Positions 13,270 through 25,434 of a stretch of 64,000 nucleotides of DNA are shown here, piece after piece. Each line of letters opens with the position of its first letter. The first letter of the stretch is position 1. A program made the position numbers and the translations under genes. Source of the stretch: Tetmemena sp. SeJ-2015 (Eukaryota > Ciliophora > Spirotrichea > Sporadotrichida > Oxytrichidae); the NCBI GenBank assembly GCA_027382625.1, contig JAJKFJ010022783.1, positions 1 to 64,000 on the forward strand, given 5' to 3'. The notes under the pieces are model-generated. The model was not told where the DNA came from. It saw nothing but the letters and a program-made list of their open reading frames with translations, and made no database searches.

Positions 13270-16200
13270 GTGTAATACTCTTTCAAAATTGAGCCTAGTT
13301 AAATACTCAAGACTCAAAATTATATTCCTAAAATTAATCATATTCAAGAGCATTTTATTTTTGTTGATCTTAAACTTAGTCACTTAAATATATAATATAA
13401 GCAATTGCACTTTCTTTTTCTGATTGCCTTGTTTCTTAAGATTTTAAGTGTCGGAATTCTCCTTCGACTACTCTGCTATATGGAAATCACGCATCTTATT
13501 TTATTTGATATTGGACAAAAAGAATTTATATTAAATTAGTCGATCAATCAGCTGATATAAAATCTTAAATTTGAAATGTTAATAAACTAGTGCGTTTACT
13601 TTTATTAATTTGGTAGTATAATTTGTTGAAATATCTTACTTTCCAAATTTGTTAACTATATTTTAAAGCAAAAAATTAAAAAAATAGTCTAATTCATAAA
13701 TAGAATCTGTCTATTATGTGTTACTATTTTCAAAAAAGGAGAATCTTTTTTGGTTAAGTTTATTTGAATCTCTCAATAGCTGATAATCCCTCTCTTTAGA
13801 ATTATTTTCCGCAGGCTAGATATTATTTATTTGTGTGTCTTGCAAGAGTTGTTCACATTTGATAAGCTTAATCTTGCTTTGAAATTATTGTCTAATTTAA
13901 AATAGAAATGCCAACAGTCAATTGATAGTAATTTAAGTTTCACACTAAATATAGAAATCCCTTTATAAGTATAAATAGTTTGAAGAATTAATCGAAAATC
14001 CTTTTTGCTTTTCTAAAGTGTAAGTAAGCTTTTACAGATTTTGCGGTTTATAGAATTATTAATATAATTTATAAGAGAACTAATTAATCCTAAGTTAGTC
14101 TCTGGTTTAATTTTATTTATATTAAGAATCTAGTTGCCCTTTTATAGAAATTTCACTGGTCATGTTTTTTTTTTTAAAAAAAATTAAAATGGCATATTTT
14201 AGAGAAGATATTCAAGCTTTAAACATAATTAAGAAAAATATGTTTGAAGTACTAAATGGAGCAGAGATCTCCAAAATTTAGCAGGAAGAACTCCTATAGT
14301 ACATTAAAAAGGTGCCTAGTTAAAAAATTAAAAAAGTGAAGTATAAAAATTGTCAGTTAAAATAAAAAAATGTTATCGACTTGAGCTTAAATTAAATAAT
14401 CATAAATTAAGTAGGATTTTAAAATTTAATTAGAGCAATAGAATTGCTTAATAGGGTTTTGGTTAGCATATTCTACTTCGTATCTAATTTCTTAAATATC
14501 TTGACTTATGATTTATCATTTAGCGGAGCCTCTAACAATAAAATTTTAAGGATATTAAATTCGAAGTTTAAAGGTCTCCAAAATGATTAAATAATATGAG
14601 GTACATACGCTCCAAATTCTTTAATAAATTTAATTTCAACTATCCAATTAAATCTTGCTATAGTTTGATTAAGATTCTACTTCTCGTTTAAATTTTAAAT
14701 TTTGGGCAGCAGAGTAAAATTATCTTTATTGAGAGGAAAAGGATCAATAACTTCAGGTTTAAGGAATTAATTGGCTGATTTTTGACTGTTTTAATGCCTC
14801 TTATCAAAATATATGGATTATATTCCCTAGCTACTATGGGAATAAAATCCTTCCCCCACTTGTATTTTACTTGTAGCTTGTATGGAACTGTTATAAATAA
14901 ATTGAAAATTAGCATTCTCAGTTGTTTTTACTCTGAGTTTGTAGGTTACCCAGCTCTTGAATTCCTGGGCTCCCACTCTAATTACTTTTACATTTATTAA
15001 TTCAAAGTTTATCTTGGCCAGCTCTTTTTGATAGCTTGCAAGCTGGTGGCTTCTAGTTACTCAATTTTATAGGAAGAGGAGAAGTGGCCTCGCTAGCCAT
15101 AATATTATAGTATTTTGGTTCACTTTATTTCAAATTCTATCTTGAATCCATTTTTATTTAGTTTTAGGGACTGACTTGAGTTACAGACTTAATTCTAAGT
15201 AGATTTCTCTCATCATTAAATTGCTTATGTGGGTTTTACACTGAATTTTCCTGTCCCTAATTTCCCAAAGAAATATGAATTATTCAAATAATATAAATTT
15301 TTTTTATAATTCATTCTTTACTAAATTAGTGGTAGATAAATCTAAAGAAAATTTGGTCCATAAATTTTATTGCATATTTATTTAAAAAAGATATGAGTGA
15401 GTTATGGCGTTTAAAATATCCCCAAAGTTTTATTTTTTTATATCTTAAACTTTTAGCTTTTGCACGAAGCCTCAGATATTTGCTAATTTATCTCGCTTAT
15501 CCTTTATTGAGGGGAGATTGAAGAATCAGTGCTAAGATGCTAATTGAATTGGAGAGTTGAAAACTGCCCTTAAGAAGAGGTTATCTATATTTTTGGGAGA
15601 GGTGATATTGCTTTTTTACTTTTTGATAAGTCACCTACTAATTCAGGAGGGTTCGAACTAGAATTATTATATTTCTCTATTTGAACAAAAATATTATAAT
15701 ATATTCTTTGAAGAGTAGTGAAACTTTTAAAATTTTATAGTTTCTTTCTATCACCAGTGCCGCCACCTAAAGAACTCCTGTTTTACTTATCAACCACAAG
15801 AATAATAAATTGTATCTTAGTTATAATAATAATGATGATTATTATAATGATATAAAAGACTATCATCTTCAGCAATAAAGTCTTTTTAATTTAGAGTAAG
15901 GTGTTTAATTTTAATTTTAGATTTGACAAGTCCGGCCTCATTTTATCGGTGGTGTACTTCAGTTTATGCTATTATGGCCTAGCGCTCCAAGCCTTGCAAA
16001 ATATCACGATTCTCATTTTATCCCACTTAGGAAGAAATATTTTCTTTCAGGAGTAAACTGTTAATTTTTTAGAGTGCTTGTTCCCTGATGAGTGCTAATG
16101 TCTACTCTCTTCTTTCAATTTTTTCGTCGTGAAAAATTATTTAACAATACCAATATATATATTTGTGTTATGAATTCTGGAAGTTCTATAAATGAAATAG

Positions 16201-16734
16201 AAAAAGAATTTCGAGAGAGTCATCAGTTTGATTACTATTTTTCCTTGGAGGGATGCTATTTTCACTTGGCGAGAACTGACGTTGGCTAGCAATTGGTAAC
16301 AACAATGTTTGTTTTTTGGTAAGTTTCCTTTCAAAAAATGCTTGCACTGCTTGTGCTTCACTATTTTATCTGAGAATTTCAGGGTCCTCCTGCACGGCTT
16401 ATTGGTTTATGAGAATAGTTGGCTTCTCAATAGTTAGAAATTAAGTCTTTTTCTTTCTGTAAAGATTGGTGCTGCCAAGAGCACCCACCCTCAATAAGGG
16501 GCGATAAATAATTATTTATTGGCTTGTGAGCTCAAGATACTTGCTCTTTTGTTTTTCATATCCCGCTTAAGTGGAAAGAGTGGATAATTAAACGAAAAAA
16601 TAAAGTTAACAATATATTTTAGCAAATAATTTTAAGCCTTATGAGGGAGTAAGTGTTTAGACCTTTGGTGTATCTTGATACTAATTTGAAGAGACCAAGA
16701 AAGAGGAGTTAGCTTTCTGCTTTAATATGCTCAT
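13270..16734 (-). CDS. Hypothetical Gln-rich protein, copy 2 of duplicated unit (interrupted)
   Basis: Starts at ATG 16734 (MSILKQKANSSFLVSS) and stays open to a TGA near 15790, over 300 codons with many TAA/TAG Gln codons. Coding then resumes in another frame (for example SSLGGGTGDRKKLQ), which implies an IES or indel near 15790. The N-terminal region, the APIFTERK-encoding stretch in its true frame (YRKKKTQF) and the RQNSEAQAVQAFFERK block match copy 1. The downstream part includes IYFDKRHQNSQKSANQFL, again matching copy 1. No domain recognised. The better-preserved copy of the pair; its extent downstream of ~14,650 is inferred from nucleotide similarity. Confidence 0.5.
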
Positions 16735-17962
16735 CAACTTATTTAAATTAAGAGAATGAATCTATATTCTATTGAGGATTCAATCTAAAATTACTAACTA
16801 AGGTTAAGTCATACTTATCATTTAGATTCAATCAAATCGTGGCATGTACTCCCTGTAATTCTAGGTATATTTGATGGTTCAATCTATAACTTAATCAGTT
16901 TCTCAAATTGCTAATTCTCAAAAAGAGGAATAAGATTATCACTAAATGAGTTAAGTTAGAGAAATTTAAGAGAATACTAAATAAAAGACCTCCCATCGGA
17001 TTCATTTAAGCCGAGTGAAGGGCCATATTTGTGTTATTATTCCTAATATATTCCTAATATAATAATCTAATTGATAAAAATAGCTTTCCATCTCTCACTA
17101 TTGAACTCTTATTCCCCTCTTTTTATGAAAAGAACCCTTTGTTGAGAAAGGCTTAAACTCTAAATCATTTTAAGGTGGCCTTGGAGGCCTTATAGAAGCC
17201 TAAGACATATTGCCAGAATCTCTATAAAAGCCCTTACTCTATTTTTCTATGGCTTCTTCTTTAGTTTATTGGCTGATATCAAATGAACTTTCACGTGACT
17301 CTCTCTAGAATTTATTGACCTTCAATGTTTTATAAGAGACTTCTTTTTATTTTAAATAGACTAATTGAATATGCTATTCATCTTTTTTGGCAATATCTTA
17401 TGTGTTTTAAGCTTCACTATCTTTAAGATATTTATTTACACTAAGTGCTCTCTATTGCTAGGCCATTTAACTCTCGCACACTTTATCAGTTGTAAATATT
17501 GGTTTGTCTCTATTCATATTTCTACTGGCACTATTTTAATTCTGAGGAGTCTAACTCAATTTGATACGCTTAATTAGTTTGCTTTGAAATTAGGCCTGTT
17601 CTGGATTCACACTACTTGTGTTTAACTTGCAAAAAAAATATCATAATCATTTTGCAGTGTGGTGCCTTTGAGCTGCTACTTTCATATTATTCTCAATTTC
17701 ATATCAAACAAGTGAAATTAAATTTTTTAAAAAACCTTTAAGAATAATTAGAATTAACTTAAAGTTAAACATACAGAAACAATTAAAAACGATAATTATA
17801 TTCTGATTTATTTTACCCATGTATATCATTTTAGAAACCAAAATCATTTTCGAATATTATGACTCAAAGTTTGAAACTTTATATGGTGATCTAAATTATT
17901 CAGCTTGACTTCGGTTTCTTTAAATTTAGGAATCCGCTCCTTGATTTTAGATAACTCCTTCT
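16735..17962. other. AT-rich stretch, no supported gene
   Basis: No family recognised. A short segment near 17540-17580 resembles the 13850-13890 part of the duplicated unit (protein KA-L-LSN), which suggests a remnant of a third copy, but the similarity does not extend. Confidence 0.35.
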
Positions 17963-18340
17963 TCAATTCGTGAATCCTAAAAATAAGAAATTTAAAAACA
18001 AATTATTTTAAAACCTAAGGAGCCTTCTCTATTTAATTAAAATAGCACTAATTTAGATGGAGAAATTCTTCCTATGCTTTTAGAAAGTGGACACTTTTCC
18101 CTGGTCTGGGCTTTGGTTTTAAGTAGGCGGTGACTGCTGCTCAGCACTTCCGGAGCTCTTTTTGAAAAGACTTTTTAGAATAATTTTTTTCTAATTAATG
18201 GCCACTCCCTACTTAGACTAGTCAAGCAGCTGATCAGATAAAGGAGAGATCTATTACGAGGCTGATCCAGCTAGAGATGATTTTAGGTTGAAAGTATTCA
18301 CTTTAAGTGATTTCAGGAGCTGAAGTTGCTTTTCTCTCAT
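17963..18340 (-). CDS. Hypothetical Ser/Gln/Lys-rich protein or segment
   Basis: A 125-codon minus-strand frame from ATG 18340 (MREKQLQLLKSLKVNTF) to TGA 17963, with several in-frame TAA/TAG as Gln. It contains a leucine-rich helical start, SDQLLDQSKQG, then a basic and polar stretch (KSLFKKSSGSAEQQ, TQNQSPDQGKV). The last ~40 codons are AT-rich and may be IES. No family recognised; it may be an exon or MDS of a larger gene. Composition argues for coding. Confidence 0.4.
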
Positions 18341-19499
18341 CTATTTAAATAATTAAAAAAGTGTGAAAACATTCATTAAAGTAGATGCTGAGATAGTAGT
18401 AGTGAGATCAATATTGGAAGTGGTATGACTTAAACTTATAGAACTCTGACTATTTTAAGTCCTAACTATCACTCAAATTAAGCTTTACTTCATTTAAATC
18501 ATATCAAAGATAGAGATAAATCAAAATAAATGCAAGTTTTTGGATGAAAACTCCTCTATCATTTAATAAATTATAATTGCAAGATAAACTTGATAATTTT
18601 CTTTACATTAAATTTATTTTTAGTTGTTATTGTTGAATATTTCCCTAGCCTTTTCTATTAAACCAATCGCTAAGCTTATTGAATAAAATATAAGAGAAGT
18701 TAATTTATAGATCTGATGTTGGATTTTTTGTCAATGGAGGACTGCGATGAGTTCTTAGAAAGTGTCTCTGAAAGCCCATTTGAGTACTACTTACTTGACG
18801 AATATTGTTTAAATAGTGACTATTATTACTGCTGGTCTTATAAGTTTTAAGAAAATTTTAAAAAGTAATAAAATATTAAAAAGTCTTACGGCAGTTATGA
18901 ATGTGAATTTTTGAAATGGTTACTTTTACCTTGTGAGTGACTAATTTATAAAATAGGAGGGGCAGCCAAGATTATGCCGATGTCATGAGAAGAAGAAGCG
19001 GTTGTGGTTTCCCTTGATAGAGGATCTACTAACTTGGTTATTGATTTGTTGGGACTTATCTAGCTTTTCTAAAACTTCATTTAAGGACTCTGTAGAGTAT
19101 AATAAATACCTTAAAGGAATAATTCATGAATTATTTTCTATCTTTAATAATACAAATTATTTCTTTGTTTCCTAATATCCTACAATGATTTAACTTTATC
19201 CATTCAAAATGATTATTAATTATGAGAGAATAAATATGAATTATTTTAGGGGATAAAATATTGAAATTCTTTTCTATTACAAAGTTGATATCTATGATAA
19301 TTAAGATTATAAAAAAAATAATATCTCTTTTTATTTTAAACAAATTTACAGAGTAAGAGGATATTTGTCATAGGCCTGATCTTGATTATTTAATATATTT
19401 CGAGATTATTATTCCTCTATTTATCTAGGAGATGGTTTATGGCTAGCAAACTTCTGAGACTCCCCTGCTCTAATTTCTCTAAATTCCTCATAATAAAAG

Positions 19500-21400
19500 T
19501 ATTATAATACATTACTAACTCTATTTTTTTTTAATTTCAGATAGGGTATTCTAATGGATTGGTTTGATTCTATATGCAGTCTCTAAGTTTAATCCTTGAT
19601 CTCTGTCTTATTATGCGAATTCCCTCTTTAGAGTGGTCTGCTCTTTAAATTCATCCATATTACAGTTCATGTTACGAGTAGGTTATTTATTCTGAGGAGA
19701 GAAGCCATTATGATGAAACTTATCCTATAATTTGCGACTTGGAGTTTTAAGCTATACTTTTTCCTCAAAACCCTCTTCAATATCTGATATGTACTCTGGG
19801 ATAAACTGACTACGCTCAAATTTATCATTATAAACAATAAAGTGTGCGATTATTGAATTAGCTTTTTAGGTTTGTTTGAGATTTTTGTCCCCTATTCGAT
19901 AGTTAATCTTTGATGGAAAAAATTCAAAATGAAAAACATCATAAATCTTAATTATCTATAATTAGTTTGATGGCCAGGTATTATACCAAATGCTTAGATG
20001 CTGCATATTAATCGAATGAAAATAAAATTTTCATTTGTGCTCTATTAGAAGGTGATTATGCGATTACTTATAACTCTTTGAGAGTTGCCCTCTTTTTTAA
20101 AAAGTCGTTCTTTAAATATTGGCCCTCCTCGCTCTCTTCCAATTCCTCCTTCATGCTTATATCTAACTACCTTTTAATTTTAACTTATATCGAGGGATGT
20201 GTCAACTGCAAGTGCGGGTGTTTGAAGACCATTTATCATTGAAATAATTTTGTCCTTCTCTGCCTACTATCGTAACTCACTCTCTTGCATCTTCTGCTGA
20301 ATAATTTAGAGAGTCTATTGCGCGAAGCTCATTTGCCTTTCTTATCTACTAAAAGCTCTCGCCTCTAGCAGTGAACCGTTCCTCATATCCCCGGGTGGGC
20401 TACTCTCAGGATCTTGGTAAAAGAACCTACGAGACTATTAAAATATATTTGCTTTAGGCCCTGAACAGAGGAGCATAATTTAAATAGTGAGCAATCATAT
20501 TGTATTTTATCTTTACAAATTAATAAGTAAATTTGAGGAGTGAGGGATACTTATGCCCTTTAATAGTCAATCAGTTGAGTATCGCTTCCTTTTTAAATTT
20601 TATGAGATATTAATAAATTGTTACATAAGGATGTTCATCTTTTCCTGAACTAATGCAAGCCAATAGGGCGACAGAGCTGAGATCGCTATGTGATTTCTAG
20701 TAAAATAAAAGTTAAAGACTTTAAGTATCAAGGGACAAAACATTTCAGGTTTGACCTTTGGCACTTTTTGCATAATTCCATATTAAGTTATTGCCTATAA
20801 CTAAAAATAAGCAAAATTTATTAAAGCTGCAATTAAGGTTTCACCAGGATAATGAGAAACATTAAATGCTGCAAGAAAGATTTTTAAATATGCTGCTGAT
20901 AGTATCAGAAAGTTTATTTCTGAGCGCATAATATCCTAATTCCTTATCTGGTTGAGTGGTCCCTATCAATTATCTATTGTCCTAAGTTGACACGAGTGAG
21001 CGAGTGGGTGGTAGCTCAAAATATAAATGTGCTTAATTATGGTATATAACTTTTTATTTACTCACTTTAAATTTGAAGAGCAGACGTAAATGAAGAATCA
21101 TCGCCACCTTTGGTTTGTAACTCTTAGATGAATCTCGCCTTGTTTCTGTAGTAAGTGTTGCATCTCTCATTTTTGGACTGAGCCAATCCAGCCTTCGTAC
21201 CTCGTAAGCTCTTTAATAAACTTATCTACGAATTGATTTAAAACTTTGTTCGAGGAGGTTTTTGCTGATCTTCACACTTTTTAAAGCTTAGAAATTATTT
21301 AAGAACTTTGTCGGCTCTGCTGTCTCTTCTGGATTTTTCCTCTATTTGGATCTCGATAGAGACCTGATCAAGCTTTTTACTATGTTCAAATAAGACAATT
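19500..21400 (-). CDS. Hypothetical charged, Gln-rich protein (interrupted)
   Basis: Three consecutive minus-strand patches read as protein with TAA/TAG as Gln. About 21,400-21,070 gives LDQVSIEIQIEEKSRRDSR and later KGGDDSSFTSALQIQ. About 20,400-20,050 gives FSRQERQMSFAQQTLQIIQQ, GLQTPALAV and GGIGRERGGP. About 19,840-19,520 gives FERSQFIPEYISDIEEGF and KREFAQQDRDQGLNLETAYR. The AT-rich intervals between them are probable IESs. Start, stop and pointers are not resolved, and no domain was recognised. Treating it as one gene is inference from order, strand and similar composition. Confidence 0.4.
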
Positions 21401-21889
21401 TAACTCTAAGATGTTCATCTCTGGTTGAATTTTTGACTGAGCGAGTATTAAATTAGCAGAATATTTTACTACTACTATTTATAAATAGATTTATTAAATT
21501 AGGAAAAGAGTTCTCTCCACTAAAATATTCACAGCGTAATAATCTCTCAATAAATGTAGAAGAGGACTTTTTTCAAATAAATGTAATAAGGAGGTCGAAA
21601 GAATAATTAATTTAATGAAAAATAATTTGAAAATTTTAATTAAGCTGAAACTTAAGCAAATATTCTTGCACTATATTATAATCAGTTACTTTTGAAGGTT
21701 TATTCACCCAGCTTGCTATCAATTCATTAAAGTTTCACGATTTTCATCAATTTATAGATATAGAAAATGAAAGGGAAAATATATTTGAAGAAATCTGACT
21801 ATTAACTTTTTTCATTTAAAATGCAAAGTTATGCATTTTAAGTTGAGAATTAGAATAAAATAAAGGGTGTGCTTTAAAGAGTAAAGATA

Positions 21890-22690
21890 TGCTCAGGATG
21901 AGAAAACCATGCAAGTCATGGTGTTGTAGCCTGCATGAGGACCTGATGCGCAACCCATCTTGTGGAAACCCTTTGTGAATATGTTATCACGATGCCCTCT
22001 TGACGCAACACCGTCGTCAACAACTAGTGAAGCTACAACACTCACAGCGTTGTCCTCTCCGAAGGAAAGATTCTCGCCCAAAGAACCGTTCAAGGGCTTG
22101 TGAGTAATAGCACTTATATCATTATTTAAATGAAGAGTCTGCTTCTCAACTTTCTCTGAGAGACTCTCACCAGTTGAACTTTCGTGTTGGCATAGGCCCT
22201 TAGGTCCGATATCGTCCACGTGGCTCTTGCATGCGGCAGCTAGGTGCTGGTCCCAAGTAAGCCCTCCGATTGGTAAAGCGTTCTTTACGAAGTCTATGGC
22301 TTCTCTTACGGCGGCAGGGCCCTCATTAGTTTGAATTCCACAGTGTGGGTCCAAGTACATCACATTTCCTCTGAATGAAGCTAGGAGCTTTTCTAAGTGA
22401 GGTAGAAGTGCCAAAGGATATATAAATATCATCAGGATTTACAATAATCATATCATTTTATAATTAGAATAGTGAGAGTGATTAAGGTGGCAAAATTGTT
22501 TATAAATGAAAAGAATGTAATTTAAATAAACAAATAATTCTTAATTGAGTAAAGGTGCAGGATTTGTATGGGTGATCATTTTTAATTTCATAAAAATATG
22601 CATACTTATTCTCCTTAGCTCATAATATAAAAAGATTTTGTCTGACTTCTGAGGTGAAAGCATGTATTTCTTTGTCTAGTTAAATTAAAA
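21890..22690 (-). CDS. CAP/SCP-domain protein, copy 1
   Basis: A CAP (SCP/PR-1) domain protein. In order on the minus strand: EIHAFTSEVRQN near 22660-22640, then (after an IES of ~217 bp) PLALLPHLEKLLASF, EGPAAVREAIDF, GLTWDQHLAAACKSHVDD, IGPKGLCQHES, GENLSFGED, DDGVASRGHRDNIF and GCASGPH, ending at TGA 21890. The CAP hallmarks are visible: the LxWDxxLxxAA helix, the H in RGHRxNIF, and GxHxxY near the C-terminus. No clear N-terminal signal peptide is seen, but the true start lies upstream of 22690 and is not resolved. First of three neighbouring paralogues on the same strand. Biochemical role unknown. Confidence 0.75.
22417..22633. other. IES in CAP copy 1, pointer GAT
   Basis: Removing 217 bp between two GAT copies joins SEVRQN to PLALLPHLE, giving the RxNP motif expected in CAP proteins. 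The same result is obtained with two adjacent IESs split by a very small MDS (repeats GATTT and AGGAT), so the exact boundary is uncertain. Confidence 0.55.
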
Positions 22691-22999
22691 TGATATTAAA
22701 AGTCTATTTATAGTTGAGATGTGGATTCCATATGGTATATGCTGTAGATATGTTTTTGATGAACTTAGTTTGTTAAACTTTTAATTATAAATCTTTTGCA
22801 CATTCAAGGTTTATATAGAGCTATAGAATATTTCGAAGTTCTTTAATTTGAAACCCCCATATCTTTTCGAACCTATTCGACTGATTAATCCTTCTGTCGA
22901 TAATAATATACACTCCTCTATTTATTTCTTCTCTCTCTCTCTTTTAGAAAAATGGATGATAAACATTGTATCTTGATATTGCTGACTATAGATTTTACT

Positions 23000-23680
23000 G
23001 AATTATCACTAAGTTTGATAGAGAATAAAAGTCATGGTTTGATTTGTGAGATGATAGCCAGTGTAGCAGCCGAAGCACCTCACCTGGTCAAAGAATAAAT
23101 TCAATCTGTCTTGCCTTGTTTCCTCCCCGTCACTAATTGTCAGGATTGCTAAGATGTCCAAAGGATGAGTCTAACCTAAGACTATACTCGCCAAAAGCTA
23201 AGGCTTTGAATCATCTTATGAGTCCACTTGTTTCTTTTCAAGAGTTAATTAAAAGAAAATAAAATAACCTCAAAGTCAAATATGAATTTATATATAATAT
23301 AAAGAGCAATCTGTTCTACAACTTGGGTGAAGTCTCTGCCGTCTTTAGTCTCAAGTTGATAGAGTCCAGTTGGCCCAAGATCCTCTACCATAACTTTGCA
23401 GGCCTCGCTCAGAACTTCAGACCATTGAAGCTCTTTAACTCCACTGATGGGCTTCATCATTTATTACAGTTTTAGGAAATCTACTGCCTCTTCAATAGCT
23501 GAAGCTCCTTCAAGCATGCCCTCGGCTGAGTCCTGATAGTCTACAATTCCATCTTCAAAGGATTGGCGCAAAGTTTCAAGATGCGGGATCAGAGAAGCAG
23601 GGTTTACTCTTATTGTGTTTACTGCGTTAAGCAATAGGATTCAAATATAAGTAAAGATGATTGCTTTTGAATCTGAGTGA
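23000..23680 (-). CDS. Divergent CAP/SCP-domain protein, copy 2
   Basis: Minus-strand reading gives LNAVNTIRVNPASLIPHLE, EGASAIEEAVDFL, GVKELQWSEVLSEACKVMVE, DLGPTGLYQLETKDG. After an interruption near 23,250 it continues with ILAILTISDGEETRQDRLNL and QVRCFGCYTGYHLT. Spacing and order match CAP copies 1 and 3, but the usual GHR--NIF motif is replaced by RQDRLNLF, so the metal-site-region histidine is missing. An IES in the middle is likely. It may be a diverged paralogue or a decaying one; indels prevent a decision. Confidence 0.55.
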
Positions 23681-24004
23681 CTTTATTTTCTCACTTCTTA
23701 AGATACAGAAAGAGTGCTGCTCTGATCTATATTCTGAACTTCATTTGCCCTTTAAACCTCTTCAGTTTATTGAACTGGATTAGTGTTATTTTGAGGCTGT
23801 ATTGATTCCATTAAGTTTATAATTTAATCTTCTAAATTTAAATCTCTATAAATATAATACTCTTAAAGAAGATGCTATTTTCGTTTATGAATATCATTCT
23901 CTATGAATACAACAGCTGTCCACTGAAAAGAACAAGAATTTAATAACTTGAAGGAATATAAATAGATTTACATTTGAGCATTGTTGAAATAGCCAGTTAA
24001 AGAT

Positions 24005-24971
24005 TAGTAAATGATTGAATCTCAAGCACCAAAGTAGATTTATCAGTAGGTTTTAGAGATTAAATATTTTAAAATTCTCTGAAATGTAGGTGAATTCCTT
24101 GGTGAGAGTCTTTGAAATGACCTTTTCACTGCCGTCCTTGAGGATGCAAGTGCGAGTGATAGTCTTGCTGGCGATATTGCCCTTCACATGCACCTTGGTG
24201 TTCTGTTTCCAGCTCCTCACATCAGGTGGCATCTCCAACTCAACTGTAGTTCATTTAAACTTAAAAGGATTAAAGATATTACTGTCTCTCTGAGGTAGGC
24301 ATCCATCTGCTTCTCAATTGGATCAGGATCGCCTTTCTTCACAAAACCGCCACAGAAGTCCAAGCAGCTCATGTGGTCGAAGTCTCGGTGGGGGCCACTA
24401 TAACACCCAAACACTTTGAACTCCTTGTTAAAGATGTTCTCTCTGTGTCCTCGCTCCACAACCCCGTCATCGACGATCAACTGGGCTACAATTTCTTGAG
24501 CATCATCGCAAGCGAAAGATAGGTTCTCACCGTAGAAAATTAAAGAGAAATTCTTGATTGCTTATATATTGTAGCATTGAATGATTTTTCCAAGAGAGGA
24601 GAGTCTCTCCTTCACGGTTGCTCCTTCAGTGGACTCATGCTGCATCAAACCCTTTGGGCCAACTTCCTCAACGTGAATCTTGCAACAGAGGGCCAGTTCC
24701 TCTTACCATTTAAGCTGTGGTAGATTCTTCTCTGCTCTGTTCAGGTAATCGATGGCCTCTCTAATTGCCTTTGCTCCCTCATTAGTTATTATAATACTCT
24801 TAAATAAAATAATGCTTTAGTTCTGATGTTAGTCTTGCCCTCTCGCTTGAGAACATCCCCATCCAAGTTCTGAAGCATACGCTCCAAGACTGGTACGATT
24901 GATTTGGGGTCCTACCTCACCTAATTGATGAGAGCGTGGATTTCTTTGTCGATTTTTGTTGCCTTTTCCAT
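24005..24971 (-). CDS. CAP/SCP-domain protein, copy 3
   Basis: Starts at ATG 24971 (MEKATKIDKEIHALINQVRQ, TAG/TAA as Gln). After removal of three IESs the protein runs through DPKSIVPVLERML, TNEGAKAIREAIDYL, LKWQEELALCCKIHVEEVG, PKGLMQHEST, CYGENLSFACDD, DDGVVERGHRENIF, GCYSGPHRDF and a further domain with ELEMPPDVRSW and KTITRTCILKDGSEKVIS. The CAP core is complete, with the His of RGHREN. The extra ~60-residue C-terminal region resembles nothing I can name. The end is uncertain: the frame continues past 24,005 into AT-rich DNA that is probably IES. Confidence 0.75.
24243..24280. other. IES in CAP copy 3, pointer ACTGT
   Basis: 38 bp between ACTGT copies (24243 and 24281). Removal joins YLRETV to ELEMPPDV in frame. 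Confidence 0.7.
24532..24570. other. IES in CAP copy 3, pointer GTAG
   Basis: 39 bp between GTAG copies (24532 and 24571). Removal gives the CAP motif YGENLSF. Confidence 0.7.
24782..24816. other. IES in CAP copy 3, pointer TTAGTT
   Basis: 35 bp between TTAGTT copies (24782 and 24817). Removal gives RTNEGAKAIREA, which matches TNEGPAAVREA in copy 1. Confidence 0.8.
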
Positions 24972-25434
24972 GAAATTTATTCTTAAAATATTTTTAAAAG
25001 CTATTTCACTTTAAATTTGTAGTGAACTTTTGAAATATCTGTGTGTGTTAGTTGTTTCGATTGAGTCTAGTTAAAATTAACCCTTTTATTTAATTTATAA
25101 TTTGAACTTAAAATACTCTAAAATATGCCCTAAGAAAATTCACCACTCTAAAGATAGGGAATGTATTTGGTTAGAGGAATCTAAGATATTTCTAATTGCT
25201 TACTATCTGATAAATTACATAGCCTAGATTGATTGGCTCCTCTGAATTTAACAGGAGAGGATATTTTGAATTGCATATCTTAAATGAGTGGGCGTCCCTC
25301 AGTGTTTTAATAATATAACAAAAAACCTACTTAAGCTCAGGCAGACATATCAGTCGAAGTTTACGAACTAATAATTCACTTCATCATTCTTATTAGATTC
25401 AATTTTAGATGAACCACGCCAAAGATAAGTAGAG

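Larger units (their letters stand above)
9400..16734. repeat. Diverged tandem duplication, period ~3.97 kb
   Basis: Two direct copies, roughly 9.4-12.8 kb and 13.3-16.7 kb, keep the same order of matching blocks. Examples are 9467-9540 with 13311-13384, 10740-10830 with 14725-14810, 11600-11650 with 15575-15620, 12050-12140 with 16000-16090, and 12420-12520 with 16375-16470. Identity is patchy and much lower between blocks, so the duplication is old. Both copies carry the minus-strand protein described separately. Confidence 0.8.

Noticed and set aside
14160..14190. Long A/T runs as possible transcription terminators.
   Set aside because: Such runs are everywhere in this AT-rich DNA and show no link with gene ends.
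17500..17600. A complete third copy of the 3.97-kb duplicated unit.
   Set aside because: Only a short segment matches; the start (MSILKQK) and the AQAVQAFF block have no counterpart between 17 and 21 kb.
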